A stretch of DNA of 64,000 nt from Massospora cicadina (GCA_022478985.1 JAKSZP010009314.1:62001-126000); one strand, 5' to 3'. Positions 11,299 through 22,851 are shown, counted from the first letter of the stretch. The notes: generated by a model from the letters alone, not told the origin. Program-made: numbers and translations.

Positions 11299-12140
11299 TG
11301 TCATGGTAAATGATATGGTAATAGAAACCAACCCCAAGGATAAGGCTGGGCGTCAGGAGGCCCAAAAAATGAAGCTTCAGGCCCTCCTTGACCTCAAGCA
11401 CGCACTAGATCAACGCTGGGTGCAAGCCAAATATTCCCAGGTTGGTATTAGTGGAGTGCATAACGCCCAGCCCCTTGCATCAGCCCAGGCATTAAAACGG
11501 ACGATTTATTCTGTTAACAAAAGTGGTTTGATTCGGTTGGTTGAGGAATGGGGTTTGAAACCCGTTCCATTTAAGAAATTATGCGTTTGGGTCAGATACA
11601 ACTTCAATTGGCTACTAAAAAGAAGTCAGTTTCAATGTATTCTACCAATTTGGATGGGAGTGTTTACCTATTGGTGAATCAGTGCTTGAGACCACTTCAG
11701 CAGACCCCAAATTACCCCAACGAAGTTTAAATTTGATTTTTGTGACCAACATTCCTTGTGGTCAACTTCTCTCAATAAACTTTTCCCATTTTCCCATTTT
11801 TATTTAAAAAGTCTCTGATGATCCTGTGTGGACCTCTTCAAGGAGGTCTCACATTATGTTAACCATTCCACTTTATATGATTAGTTTATCCTTAGTGCAC
11901 CGTTGGGTCGCCCAAGTTCCCTCCAACAGGGACACTTACCCCTTCTTCCCTTGTGCACTGCGTCGCTTTTGGTTGGTTATTTTCTATTATAATTACACTT
12001 TTCTACTTAAGTTATTATTGCTCCAGCACCCTCTCTGGCCTCTAGTACCTTTTGTAATAACATATAGCTCCCTGGCGTTGACCTTGTGCACCATGTACTA
12101 CCACGCTGGGAACAGGAGAGTTATAGACACTCTTCTTTCA
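11299..12140 (+). repeat. LTR-1 3' LTR
   Basis: 842 bp, TG at 11299 to CA at 12140, followed by TSD CAATT. It preserves the LINE-a target site uninterrupted (TGCACTGCGTCGCTTTTGG), which shows the LINE entered after this element had integrated. Confidence 0.93.
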
Positions 12141-12145
12141 CAATT

Positions 12146-12982
12146 GACCATGTTGGTCAAGTGAAACAAACATAAAATAAAATCCACTTCTTTAATTGTG
12201 ACCAACTGGTGCATCAAAAACTCGTCAATTCCAAATCCCTTGAACTCAATTTCAGATAGTCTATCCAGGTGTCAATTGCCATTATCAAGAAGAGCAGCAA
12301 CCCTGGGCCATTCAACAATCTTAAAATCCGCCAACTTGCCTCCTCAAATCTATCAGTTTAACTCTCCACATATTCAAATGTCCACTTGACCCATATTAAT
12401 GACATCTTTACTTATTAACCAATGCAACAACTCCAATATGTGATCAAAGTTCCTTTAGACAACTCCAACTAGTTGGCCTTACTTTTGGAAGGATATGCTG
12501 TTAAAAAAGTGAAGAATTGAAGAAGCTATGATTTCTACTGATACTTCTAATCCCTGGAAGAAATAAAGATCAACTATTTATTATATGCTAAACCCAAAAG
12601 ATGTTTTTAACATATGGCTTCTTCATGGAAGAGTAAGATGATAATCCCCACATTCAATTAAATATTTATATATTGTCTTTAGTTGATTTTGTTATAAAAC
12701 ATCAAAAATAAAGAAATGAAAACTCACAAACCTACACTAAAATCATCCAAAACAAGTCTTGACCGCCCTTTTTCATCAATACAAACCAACCAGCCTGTTC
12801 CAGATATTTGCCCCACTATATCCTCATAAGTTGCGTCATAATTCAGCCTCAACCCAACAAGTTATTTCCTATCAACTTAAGGAAATTTATGCCACCAAGT
12901 TTAGAAGAATAATCTCATTCCAGTATCACTCAGCAATTTATGAAAATCAAGCCCTGCTAGGCATTAAGATTTACATCAAACT
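12146..12982. other. Spacer between LTR-1 and LTR-2, probable part of remnant E
   Basis: About 840 bp of AT-rich sequence with short open frames (12198-12389, 12759-12992) and no family match I can name. By position it joins the left flank (1-923) to the protease-like sequence at 53977 once LTR-1 and LTR-2 are taken out. A short inverted motif TTGACCATGTTGGTCAA lies just right of LTR-1. Confidence 0.35.
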
Positions 12983-12987
12983 CTTGG

Positions 12988-13874
12988 TGTAAGTCCTCAG
13001 GGGCCATTCATCAGGCTGGACAGGGGTGTACACCCCTTTAAATATTGAAAGAGATTCAAATCCCAAGGCCCTATCTCTCACCCAGTTCTCTGACCTAGGG
13101 CTACTCTATATGAAAGATGGGGGGCCGCTGCCCGTCTGTTTGCCACGTGCTGCTCTCAAATTTCCAGCACCCAACTCAAACCTAACTTAGAACAAAATCT
13201 GAAAGTTATTATTTAAAATTAAGCAGGTTTTTAAGACGTTAAGAGAATCTAGAAGCTCCAGGTCTCAATCCCCATTCCATGCTTCAATTGATAATTCAAA
13301 CTTAAGTTAATTTGAATGAGGAACTTACCTAGAAGATGAAATTTGAGCAAGGAGTTAAAAAGAAAAGGTAAAAAATGGGGCTGAACCTGACACCCCATTT
13401 TGCATCAAAAATGCGAGTTCAGACATATAGAAGTCAAGAAACTATTCCATGAATATCTTGGAAACCTCATTTGTTATTATTGAGTCAAACTTGGGGCTTG
13501 AATCCGTTATTTAACAGATTTAAAAATGTGAGGTTCCCTATCATGATTAGGTTTAGTAGCTAATTCCCTCATTGCCACCATATATCCCAGCACCCTGCTA
13601 ATGGTAGTGTGTTGGGTTATTTTTCTTTCTTATTTACTAAATTAGTTTATTAAAAGTTTATTATTTTGAAATTGTCTTGCTTGTTTAATTTTAGGCACAT
13701 AAAACGACATATGAGAAAAAATTGTCTGGGTTGTAGCATGGCCAAAACCCTTCCAACGCGCCCGCTCACAATCTCCTGAAACCAGCGGTGACTTGTGGAC
13801 CTTGGCTGGCCCTATGGGTCTTGGCGTACCCAAGCCAAAAGCCATGCCATTCCTTGGTACGCTGGTTTTTAACA
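12988..13874 (+). repeat. LTR-2 5' LTR
   Basis: TG to ACA. Shared with the 3' LTR are ACACCCCTTTAAA, CCGCTGCCC...TGTTTGCCAC, GAACCTCACATTT-like stretches and ACCAGCGGTGACTTGTGGAC. The short open frames inside it are not genes. Confidence 0.9.
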
Positions 13875-15250
13875 TTGTAACCAACCAAATATTATATAAA
13901 GTTCAGTTGTTGGTTCATAATCTCTTGACTTTAAACTGCTTTGCCACTAAACTGAATTCAATTTTTTTAATAATGCTCCTTAGCTGCTGTCCATGGAATA
14001 ATCTGTTACAATCACCCAGAAGACCTTATTATCTTGTGCAGCACAGCCCTCAATTCTTGCATCTTCATCACCTAAATGTAACCCCCTATAGTTTGTGGGT
14101 CTCCCTTAGTTTGCTCACGTTAGGCCACACCCAGGTGTTGGAACTTGACAACAGGGGATAAATCATTGATAGTATGGTGAATGTTTCTGAAGGGGTTGAA
14201 CCCCACGCTTTTGACTATTAAACTATTACTCCTTTAAATGCACAAGGTGTGATGGAGTACAAGAATATGTAGCTACACAACCACGACATGGCCCTAGGTT
14301 GTCACACTGAGGTTTGTGTTATCCCCCACAGGGGTCTGAAGGGGCTATAATGGTTCATTCAGACCAGGCCACACACTGGTTTATTTTCCCCACTCCAGGA
14401 TTCTCATATAACCCATTTATGGAGGTGATAATCAGCATAGACCCAGAAGTCCCAGCTCTCACTACCGCACATATTTAAGCTGTTAGCAGGTGGAGGAGAT
14501 ATGCCATGCTAATCCCGTTTATTGTGATTCTTTATTAGTGCACCCCTTAACTGACCCTTATCCTACGTCTGCACCTTTGTCTTATGCATGGGCTGCTGCT
14601 GTGCCCACTCAATTCACCGACGTTGGAGGAGAGTGTGAAACCCCACCAGGGTTATCTCAGCTGGAATAACCCTTTATTCCCTTTATGAGTTGAATAACGT
14701 GGATTGTGCTTACTTTTTGTTCCCCATTTAAATTCATGTTGGGCACCAAATGGTAAATTTAATGGCCTTGATAGATACTGATACCTCAAGAAATTACATT
14801 GACCTTAGGAAAGTGCAGGATTTTGATTTTCAATTACTTCAGGATCGCCTGTCTTGGGGCGTCACAAGTTCCTATGGTTACACTCCCTCTATGTAACCCC
14901 TTGCGTTTTGTGGATCATAAATATGAATTCATGGCACACTTTGTGGCAATCCCGTAAGTGTGTTATCCAGTGATTTTGGGGGTAGGATGGTGGCACCGCC
15001 AGTAAATGAGTGTTTCCTTAGAGCGTGATATACTAGCATTTTCCTCCAATGCTCACTCAGGTAAAATCCCCTTTTTCCCACCCTGTCAATATGCAGTGCT
15101 CTAGTGGCTACCATATAATACTCCTCCACAGATATTATGCCTGAGCTTCCTACTTTGCCACTTAGCCTCTCTCCATTAAAGTCAAATTTGATGTCAAAGA
15201 AGCCAATAACATTCCCAATCACTATTAATTTGGTCTGAGTTTCCAGTTAA
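13875..15250 (+). pseudogene. LTR-2 gag region and protease
   Basis: The first ~880 bp should be gag, but I see no knuckle. At 14756-15000 a protease is readable in pieces: LIDTDTSRNYIDLRKV (DTG changed to DTD). Then come GASQVPMVTLPLCNPLRF, YEFMAHFVAIP and VILGVGWW, the C-terminal ILG-type motif of retropepsins. LTR-3 interrupts immediately afterwards at 15255. Confidence 0.7.
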
Positions 15251-15255
15251 TGGTA

Positions 15256-15593
15256 TGTTGGGATTTCACCAAATTCGCACATCTCCAAAAATCCCCTTCC
15301 TCAATTCCCCTGACATCATCAGAAGGAGCAAGCAATCTATCACATTCTATCAAAGTTAATGATCAATCAGATCCCAATCAACTGATTGAAGATTCGATCA
15401 TGCAGAGATTAATTCACTCTGATAGATTACAAACCATAAAAAGCCTATAAATGTTTCCTCTTTTCAAAAATAAAAATTAGGTCGAGTTTAACCTGTATTA
15501 TCTTATTTACTTCATTGCATTTTTGGAGAATCCGCCCAGTGTAACTTTGAGATACAACCTGCCCCATTGAGAGAGCAATTCAAAACTTCCAGA
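15256..15593 (+). repeat. LTR-3 5' LTR
   Basis: Starts TGTTGGGATTTC and ends CTTCCAGA. Contains a TATA-like CTATAAAT near 15445 and AATAAA-like sequence near 15467. Positions 15424-15536 are identical, base for base, to 21425-21537 in the 3' LTR. Confidence 0.92.
15442..15452 (+). promoter_or_regulatory. LTR-3 TATA-like element
   Basis: GCCTATAAATG, located about 150 bp before the LTR end, where a retrotransposon TATA box would sit. It is inside the block conserved without change between the two LTRs. Function not shown. Confidence 0.4.
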
Positions 15594-15594
15594 C

Positions 15595-15612
15595 TGGTGC
15601 TCACTACAGGGG
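15595..15612 (+). other. LTR-3 primer-binding site
   Basis: TGGTGCTCACTACAGGGG, one base after the LTR end. It starts with TGG, as required to pair with the CCA end of a tRNA. The same sequence follows the 5' LTR of LTR-5, LTR-7 and LTR-8. I cannot name the tRNA. Confidence 0.8.
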
Positions 15613-15649
15613 CTCTCTGAGTTACGCACCAGTGACTACGTTTATCACC

Positions 15650-17660
15650 ATGGATTCTCGATTTTTGCCTGAAGAGGCTCAAGATCAAGAGCAAGGCAGT
15701 ATTTTATGATGGGTCCCTTCAATTGGAGCCCAAATCCCAAGATTACCCTCCACGATGGAATTTTGGGCCAATTTAAAATCTATAATCCTAACTTAAGTTT
15801 CGCCTCAGACTTTCAAATGCCACCTGCGGCCTTTCAAAATATCATTAATTAATTACTTGAAGGACCTCTAATCCCTGGAATACGTTCTACCCAATCTCGA
15901 TCAAATGCATTACTTTATAAAATGAGAAGTGCTGCAAACCTCACAAATGCCAGGGATTGGCTCTACACAATATCTACAACAACTTGTACATCCTAAATTA
16001 AACCACGTGCTACCTGTAGTTGGAATGCACCATCAAGGGATGCTCAATTTACTAGAAGGATTCCAATCCTTAAATAATTATATTTTTGAGCTTTTCAAGT
16101 TGGCCTCCAAGCTTAGCTGAGATAATTGTGATGCTATTATTAATAATTGAACTTCCCTCAACGAATTATAACAGCAGCTCATTCAGCTTGATCATGTGAC
16201 ATCAAATTTTATTGATTTAAAGTTTCAAAAAAGGTTCAAGAGATCCGGAAGGAATGGAGAGATGGTGTTTCCCAACTCTCTTAGCGCAGTCAATCAATGG
16301 AGGAAGAAATTAGAACCCATCTTTTTCAATTGGAACAATTGTACTCAGGAATTCAGTTCCAGGTCAATGAAGTAGAGAAAACCTCTGGAAATATGGGTCC
16401 TCCTGGGGTAGAAGGACCTCGTGGGCCACCTGGAGATGTAGGGCCTCATGGACCTCCTGGAGCTGATGGGCCCCGTGGACCCCCAGGTGCAGATGGACCT
16501 CGTGGACCTCCAGGCGCTGATGGTCATTCAGGATCTTATCATAAAATTAACTCTCTCATGAACATGATGACCCACTTTCGTGAACAATTCTCTAAGGTGG
16601 CCAAAGAATGCAACCTAACCCCTGATGGGGTACCAATTGACCCCCTTTTGACTCTGCAGTCCTTGTCTGATGAATTGATCGATTTGGGAAAGTGGTCCAA
16701 GGACACTGATATCTTAATACATGCTTGTGAATCAAAAGGGGAATTGCTCTAAGTGAAAATCGAGACTCTGGAACTCAAGTACAATGCACAACAGGAACAG
16801 ATTTTTGAGCTATCTCGCCGACTAGATGAGAAAGTAGGGCATGCAGACCTGAATTGATGGATTAACAAAATTTGGATGGAAACTGTTGGTCCTCACCCTC
16901 AATTTTCTTCTCGAGCTTCAGATTCTGCCTCTTATGTGTCTACTCAATCTGAACAACCTGGAGTGCATGTTTTGACTATCAATGCTCCCCTGAGTTTCAA
17001 GCCAGTATTCAAGGACAAATACTCCCCAGGGAAGGCAGAATTATTGCCTTTCTATATCTGTATGAAAAGGCATTAAGTGAGGCCATGTATCACTAAAAGA
17101 TGAATTACTTGCCTAATTGCCTTACTCGATTTGCTCAAGATATTATGGTTCCCCACTTAATGACTTGCTCTACTTGGGCTCAAGTCAAAGAAGCATCGAT
17201 CAAAAAATTTGGAAATGATCAGACCCTATCTTCGCAAAAAAAGGCCTTTATGGGTATACAGCTCCACTGAAATGAATCTATTAAGGAATTTGCTCATTGG
17301 TTCTATCAGGAAGCTCAGACTCTTGTAGCCTATGGTCAGTTAAACTTAGACGATGCAATAACTGAAGATCTGTCAGCCTTTATTACTAGAACACAAATGC
17401 AAGTTTATCTGATCAGTATCAAAAAGAATTTCCGATGTATTTTGGATATTAAAGAGTCCTTATTGGAGTTGCCCCCTCAATTCTCCAAAAAAAACCCGAG
17501 TTTATGAGTCTCCTAGACCTAGTCATCCAAAGTCTTTGCCATGCCTGAGAACACTAGAGCAATCCAGTTTAATTACTGTCATCGCTACTTTCATACTGAG
17601 GATCGTTATTTTTAAAAAGGAAGCAGAAGAAAAAAAGAAAAAGAGATAAGACCAATAAGA
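15650..17660 (+). pseudogene. LTR-3 Gag with collagen-like tract and CCHC remnant
   Basis: Putative ATG at 15650 (MDSRFLPEEAQDQEQGS), followed by several broken frames. A clean 151-codon piece (16297-16752) has a heptad-like N-terminal helix ([19 protein letters not shown]), then 15 Gly-X-Y triplets, then a predicted helical part. A second piece (16876-17076) continues toward the capsid: PVFKDKYSPGKAELLPFYIC. Around 17190-17420 comes IKEFAHWFYQEAQTLVAYGQ, capsid-like. A knuckle remnant FNYCHRYFHTEDRYF is at 17565-17612. Gag would form the particle that packages the RNA. Confidence 0.8.
16396..16530 (+). repeat. Collagen-like Gly-X-Y tract in LTR-3 Gag
   Basis: Fifteen consecutive Gly-X-Y triplets in frame, starting [15 protein letters not shown]. 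Later ones repeat the nine-residue unit GPRGPPGAD. At DNA level this is an imperfect 27-bp tandem repeat. The tract is uninterrupted in a gene that is broken on both sides. The flanking frame is shared with the coiled-coil piece before it and the helical piece after it. Confidence 0.93.
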
Positions 17661-17799
17661 TTCTTCACCTTGATAATGATGTGAGTGCGCAGTAAGAGCA
17701 GCAAAATTCAGTTGAGTGTAATAAAGATGATCATTCCTCTTATTCCTTGCCCTCCTTATTGGCATTATCCTCTCAGTTTGGAAGCACCATTACCCGAAT

Positions 17800-18180
17800 T
17801 AATTTCGAGTAAATCAAATCAATTTTAAGGCTATCATAGATACTGGATCCCCGGTGAATGTTGTCTCCTCCAAATTGGTCAAACAGATCAAATTAACCCA
17901 TGATATCTCTCATTATGAAGAATATTGCACCGCTGGCCCTCAGAGTACTTGGTCTATCAGAGCTTTTTCATCCTTTCCTCTGAAAATCGGGAAATTAACC
18001 TTTACCATTCCAGCGATTGTGCTCAATAATTTGAGTTATGATCTACTCTTAAGAACTCAATTTTTAAAAGAATTTGATGGAATTATCAACTACCTAACTC
18101 ATCGTTGTCTCTCTTGGGGTATCAAGTTCCCTTACTTTTATCTGATCATGCTTCCACTTGATGTCAGTTTTGTCTGCTAG
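17800..18180 (+). pseudogene. LTR-3 aspartic protease
   Basis: FKAIIDTGSPVNVVSSKLVK with the catalytic aspartate at 17839-17841, then LTFTIPAIVLNNLSYDLLLR, the C-terminal part. Open from 17854 to 18180. The active site is intact. Similar in layout to the LTR-5 and LTR-7 proteases (PVNIVS, SNYDLLIG). Confidence 0.87.
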
Positions 18181-18287
18181 AAGGAACTAAAAGTTCTTAT
18201 TCACTTCAGTATCAGGTTGAAGATCCTCATGTAAAATTACCTCCTACCATGGCTGATATTGAAGAGAGAATGCCTATTTTTTCTCCT

Positions 18288-18532
18288 AAGAAACTAGTTA
18301 TTCCACCAAAATCACAAGTGATCATTAATACTTCTTTTGCACTTTTCAATTCCCAAGGAGCATTTGCTACAAGTCCAGGGCACTGTCAATTCTTCTGCCA
18401 AAGAACTCTTGCCTTGTCCTGGAATATAGGATTAAGCAGGCTCTTTATCTGTCTTACTAGTAAGCCTTACTGATGTGCCAAAACTTGTAAATTGAGAGCT
18501 CACAATTGCTTATGTCAAGCTGTTACCCTTAT
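18288..18532 (+). pseudogene. LTR-3 dUTPase-like segment between protease and RT
   Basis: KKLVIPPKSQVIINTSFALF followed by AGSLSVLLVSLTDVPKL and ELTIAYVKLLPL. The last part corresponds to the HGEIKVLIANL...IANLHL part of LTR-5. The order matches trimeric dUTPases: strand with P-x-x-x-V, then the central glycine-rich part, then the late 'V.N....V.I..G..IAQL' strands. It is more diverged here than in LTR-5, and motif 3 aspartate is not seen. Confidence 0.5.
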
Positions 18533-18578
18533 CTCATATCTATGATTTAAACCCTTTGGGAGTTTACAAGACTTTGGA

Positions 18579-19500
18579 TTGGAGAGTGATCAGGAAATCC
18601 ATACTGTGGGACCTGCTATCGGGAAACATCTCTCTAAGGAACAGGAGAAACAAGTGCTTCAATTATTGGATGAATATTCCGACATTTTTGCTAGGCATAC
18701 TTACAATTTTGGGAAGATGAAAGGTGAAGTTCACACTGTTGAAAATGGTAAACACCTTCCCATTCATGCGAAGCCCTATCATAAATCCAAGGTAGAAGAA
18801 GCCCAGGTTACTAAGGATTTGAACCAATTGCTGGAGGCTGGATTATTGAAACCTTCCAATAGTCCCTGAGCATCCCCATTGTTGTTGGTTAAGAAGAAAG
18901 ATGGTTCTCATCAAGTTGTAATGGATTATCATCAATTGAATGCTATTACCCGATGGGACTGTTATCCCTTACCTAGGATTGATGATTCTCTTAGATTGTT
19001 GGCTGGATCCACCTAATTTTTGGCCATGGACTTAGCCAGTGGATATTGGCAAATTGAACTGTCTCCAGAAGATCGTGCCAAGTGTGCTCTGATATCGAGA
19101 GTGAAGGGTTGTTTGAACCAACTTGCATGCCTCAAGGCCTAAGCAATGCCTTACAACTTTCCAAAGGGCCATGGACAGTATGCTCCGGTATTTAAAGCTT
19201 ACTTGTGTTCTGGTATATATTGGCAACATTACCATGTTTTCCAAAACCTTTACTGAGCATTTAAACCATTTAAAAAAGTATTCAGTCGAATTCAGGGCTC
19301 TTCCTTAAAACTCAAGCCCTTCAAGTGCTCATTCTTTCAAAATGAAATGGACTTCTTGGGACATCAGGTCTCAGCTAAAGGGATTCAGCCCCTTGCGGAC
19401 AAAGTTCAAGCCATCCAACAGATGCTTTTCCCTCTTCTTTATGGGATAATCAAGTCTTTCTCGGTATGGTTGGGTATTATCTGCAATTTATTCCAAACTT
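18579..19500 (+). pseudogene. LTR-3 reverse transcriptase
   Basis: N-terminal HLSKEQEKQVLQLLDEYSDI, then LLKPSNSP, VKKKDGSHQVVMDYHQLNAI, FLAMDLASGYWQIELSPEDR (motif A, about 19020-19080). A catalytic box changed to YIGNITMF (about 19213) stands where YLDD is expected. KPFKCSFFQNEMDFLGHQVS follows. Stops and frameshifts throughout. Both aspartates of the box are lost. Confidence 0.9.
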
Positions 19501-19555
19501 TGCTGATATGGCTGAACCCTTATTTTATCTATTGCAAAAAGGAGTGTCTTTAGAG

Positions 19556-20040
19556 TGGGGATCAGCTCAGGAACAGTCTCTCAATTATCTGCGTACCGCC
19601 TTGATGAAGGCACATGTTCTAATTCACCCCCAGTTTGATAAGCCTTTCTACATATGGATGCAAGCAATGTTGCTATTAAGGCTACTTTATCTCAGTGTGA
19701 TAAAGAAAATAAGGATCATCTTGTTGCTTACTATAGCAAAACTTTTTCAAAGGCCAAACGAAATTATAATGTTACTGAGTGGTAATTTTTGGTGGTAATT
19801 TTGGCCATCAAGCATTTTCAGCCCTTTTTATATGTTACCCATTTCACTGTTATTACTGACCATTCCTCCTTACGATGGCTGCAGAATATGATGGATCCTG
19901 ATGGGAGGTTGGCCCATTGGGCTTTATGATTGCAAAATTACTATTTTTCCATTGTTCATTGATCTGGAGCTCAGCACCAAAATGTGGATGGGTTATCCCG
20001 ACTACCTATTCTGACCTTGGAACCAGAAAAAAGAAGAACG
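19556..20040 (+). pseudogene. LTR-3 RNase H
   Basis: Readable across frames: the DAS region near 19660, NYNVTEW near 19765, FLYVTHFTVITDHSSLRWLQ at 19826-19885 and HQNVDGLSRLP near 19978-20010, the usual end of the gypsy RNase H. Frame-broken. Confidence 0.85.
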
Positions 20041-20119
20041 CTTGTATAATCTTATTGGATGACCGGAATTATGGGATTGAGAGACTGAAGAGGATTGAGC
20101 CTATCTAAAAATTAATTAC

Positions 20120-21235
20120 CAAGGATACTATGATTTAAGATGGAGCTTTGTATAAGAAAGTCAAGTCTAAGTGGTTGCCCTTCCTACATCCCAACTCCAG
20201 GTTTTATGCTGTAATGGAAGGTCATGAACAAGTTGGTCATAGCGCCTCAAAGAAAACTCAAGAATGATTGAAGACTTGATACTATTGGAAAAACATGACC
20301 AAGTTCATTCGAGAGACTCTTGACTCATGTCTTACTTGCAAACGTCATGGAACTACCAGCCCTACTTATCAACATCAAGTCATTTCCCCAACTAAGGCGT
20401 TTGAAGTAGTCAGCATTGATGTTGTAGGGCCTTTTCCTCAAGGAGTTCATGGTCATCAGTAAGCATTATGGTCGTTGACCATTTGATTGAATGGGTTGAG
20501 GCCAGTTCAATTGCTACCCCTTTGGCTAAGACTACAGCCTTATTCCTATATCAGCATATTATTTCCCAACATGGATGTCCAAAGGTCCTTATGTCAGATA
20601 ATGGGACTAATTTCACCTCGAAGCTTATACAGGAGTTATCAAAATTATTTAACACTAATCAACGATTTGTTGTCCCATATAATCCATCTACAAATGGGGC
20701 CATTGAACGAGTTAATGGAAGCTTGGTCTCAATTTTAAGGAAAATGGCCTCAACTTATCTGAATCAGTGGAATTTTTTACCTAGTGCCTTGTTTGCTTAT
20801 CAGATAAGCTATCACCGCATTATCAAGATGTCCCCATTTAAGTGTATATATGGGCGGGATCCTCCAGTCCCTTCTAGTGTTCAGACTATCCTTGAAGAAA
20901 GTATCCCAGAAAATTCTGATCTAGTTATGAGAAATTTGTCTGATGAGATTATCCGCCTCCAGGATCAAGCAATTAATTCAATTGAAACCACCACTTGAAG
21001 AGAGACTCTACAAAGCAATCAATATAAACCAGTCTTACCTGAATATCAGGTTGGAGATTATGTTATGTATTATCATTCTTGGACAGGTGGACGGACTGAA
21101 AATCTGGGAACTAATTGGTCTGGTCCTTATAGAGTTATATTTTAAAAAATATTATAATATTTGATTGTTCATACTGATACTGGTATTGTGATAAATTGTA
21201 TTCATCTTAGGTTTTTAAGAAGTCATCCTCCACCG
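20120..21235 (+). pseudogene. LTR-3 integrase
   Basis: Zinc region with GHEQVGHSASKKTQE and CLTCKRHGTT (20220-20355). The core VSIDVVGPFPQG follows at 20410. The 176-codon open stretch 20468-20998 has VVDHLIEWVEASSI, LMSDNGTNFTSKLIQ (second Asp) and TNGAIERVNGSLVSILR (Glu), so that piece retains its catalytic residues. The C-terminal module reads VGDYVMYYHSWTGGRTENLG and SGPYRVI. No chromodomain follows. Confidence 0.92.
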
Positions 21236-21247
21236 CGATCAAATATT

Positions 21248-21257
21248 GAGGGGGAAG
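21248..21257 (+). other. LTR-3 polypurine tract
   Basis: GAGGGGGAAG directly before the TGTCAGG start of the 3' LTR. Confidence 0.75.
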
Positions 21258-21594
21258 TGTCAGGATTTCACTGAATTCGCATATCTCCAAAAATTCCTTC
21301 CTCAATTCCCCCAAAATCATTGGAAGGAGCAAGCAATCTATTGCAATCTATCAAAGTTAATGATCAATTGGATCCCAATCAACTGATTGAAGATTTGATC
21401 ACATGGAGATTAATTCACTCTGACAGATTACAAACCATAAAAAGCCTATAAATGTTTCCTCTTTTCAAAAATAAAAATTAGGTCGAGTTTAACCTGTATT
21501 ATCTTATTTACTTCATTGCATTTTTGGAGAATCCGCCTAGTGTAACTTCCAGATACAACCTGCCCCATTGGGAGAGTAATAAAAAACTTCCAGA
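21258..21594 (+). repeat. LTR-3 3' LTR
   Basis: 337 bp, aligned with the 5' LTR. The differences cluster in the first ~170 bp and the last ~60 bp. Confidence 0.92.
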
Positions 21595-21599
21595 CGGTG

Positions 21600-22846
21600 G
21601 ATCTGATTAAAATCATTTGTCTCATATATCCTTACATGGCTTCAGAATACCAAGCGTTGGAGATGTGGATTAATGGCATAGTGACAAAAAGATGGATGGA
21701 AAAGGAACCTCTACTGTGTCATCTCTTGTGGTCTTCGCCTAGAAGCCAGATGATACTTTATGACCATGTGTGAATTATGGACACTTGAATAATGTAATGG
21801 TTACTGATCCATACCCTTTTCTCTTGAAGGCAGCGATTTCACAAGCAATCTCTAAATCAAAGGTTTTCTAAAACTCTTGATCTGGTAGACACTTTCAAAA
21901 AAGTGAGGGTTAAGGCTGTTCAGGAGTGGCTGACTGGAATAACACCTAATATGGCATTTATTAGTTTAAAGTTATACTCTTTGGATTATAAAGTGACCAG
22001 CTGTGTTTCAGCGCCAAATTGCAATGCCTTTAGGGATCTTAGATTCTACTGAGCAATTGCATATGTGGATGACATATTAATCCACTTTCCCAATGAGGAC
22101 CAGTACGCTAAGGTTTTGGTGGCTACAGCAGCTGCACTCCAAAAAGCTGAGTGATGACCAAACCTTCCAAATGTGAATTCTATAAGGATTAAATTCAGTT
22201 TCTAGGTAATCTAATCTTAAAGGATAGTATGCCATCGCGCCTTCAAAGTAGAAGGTATATGCTCCTGGCTACCCCAGTAAAGCAGAAGCAACTTTGGAGC
22301 TTTTTAGGTTCAGTCAATTTCCTTGATTTTTCTCACCAGCTATCTTGGAACTGGCCTCGCCCTCCACCCCTCACTGGTAAGAATGCTTTACTTGTTAGGA
22401 CACTTGAGTGCCAAAAGGCGTTTGAGGCAATCAAAGATGATTTCAATTATAATCCCATTTTGCATCATGCTAATAAGAACAAGCCTTTTGTTGTGGCATG
22501 CGACGCCTCTGATGCTGCAGTTGAAACTGTCCTCCTGAAAAAACATGGGGACTTAGAAGCACCCTTTAGCGTACTTCTCAAAATGTTTAGTGTAATGGAG
22601 AGCTCTTGATCCATTTATGGTAAAGAGTTAGCTGTGACATGGTTTTAATGCACTGGCTGTACTTTTTACATAGTCAAAATTATACAGTGGTTGTGCTCAC
22701 ATATCACCAGTCACTTACTTATTATTGCGAGCCTCAGAAATTGGCTCACAAACAGATGAGAACCCACTGCGACCTTCTTAGTTTCAACTTTAAGTATGAG
22801 TTTGTCAAAAGCCACCCATATTTTACCTGATCACTTGAGCTAAAAT
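21600..22846 (+). pseudogene. LTR-2 reverse transcriptase and RNase H
   Basis: Continues LTR-2 after LTR-3: EYQALEMWINGIVTKRWMEK (RT entry), then a box AYVDDILIHFPNEDQYAKVL near 22062 with YVDD intact. The connection FGAF/LRSFLG type segment is near 22300. RNase H starts FVVACDASDAAVETVLLKKH (22490-22550), with YGKELAV at 22618, and ends ILP-DHLS near 22820. LTR-4 interrupts right after, at 22851. Confidence 0.85.
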
Positions 22847-22851
22847 CCCTT

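Larger units (their letters stand above)
929..12140 (+). mobile_element. LTR-1: Ty3/gypsy chromovirus, 5' LTR split by LINE-a
   Basis: The two LTRs begin TGTCATGG and end CA (846 bp after removing the LINE; 842 bp for the 3' copy). They are bounded by an exact 5-bp TSD CAATT (924-928 and 12141-12145). The internal part (7057-11298) runs protease, RT, RNase H, integrase, chromodomain, the Ty3/gypsy order. A purine tract precedes the 3' LTR. The protease DTG is intact. The RT catalytic box reads YTDN and the reading frames are broken, so the element is dead. No tRNA primer site is visible after the 5' LTR. Confidence 0.93.
15256..21594 (+). mobile_element. LTR-3: Ty3/gypsy element with collagen-like Gag
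   Basis: LTRs of 338 and 337 bp (15256-15593, 21258-21594), PBS at 15595, polypurine tract before the 3' LTR. The 5-bp flanks are TGGTA (15251-15255) and CGGTG (21595-21599), equal except for two transitions. Order inside: gag with coiled coil and collagen tract, CCHC remnant, protease with intact DTG, dUTPase-like segment, RT, RNase H, integrase without chromodomain. It splits LTR-2 between protease and RT. Confidence 0.92.

Noticed and set aside
10916..11401. 161-codon open frame on the minus strand
   Set aside because: Antisense to the LTR-1 chromodomain and LTR. A shadow.
16297..16752. A stand-alone host collagen-like gene
   Set aside because: It lies inside LTR-3, between its PBS and protease, in frame with Gag-like segments. 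No separate promoter, signal peptide or boundaries.
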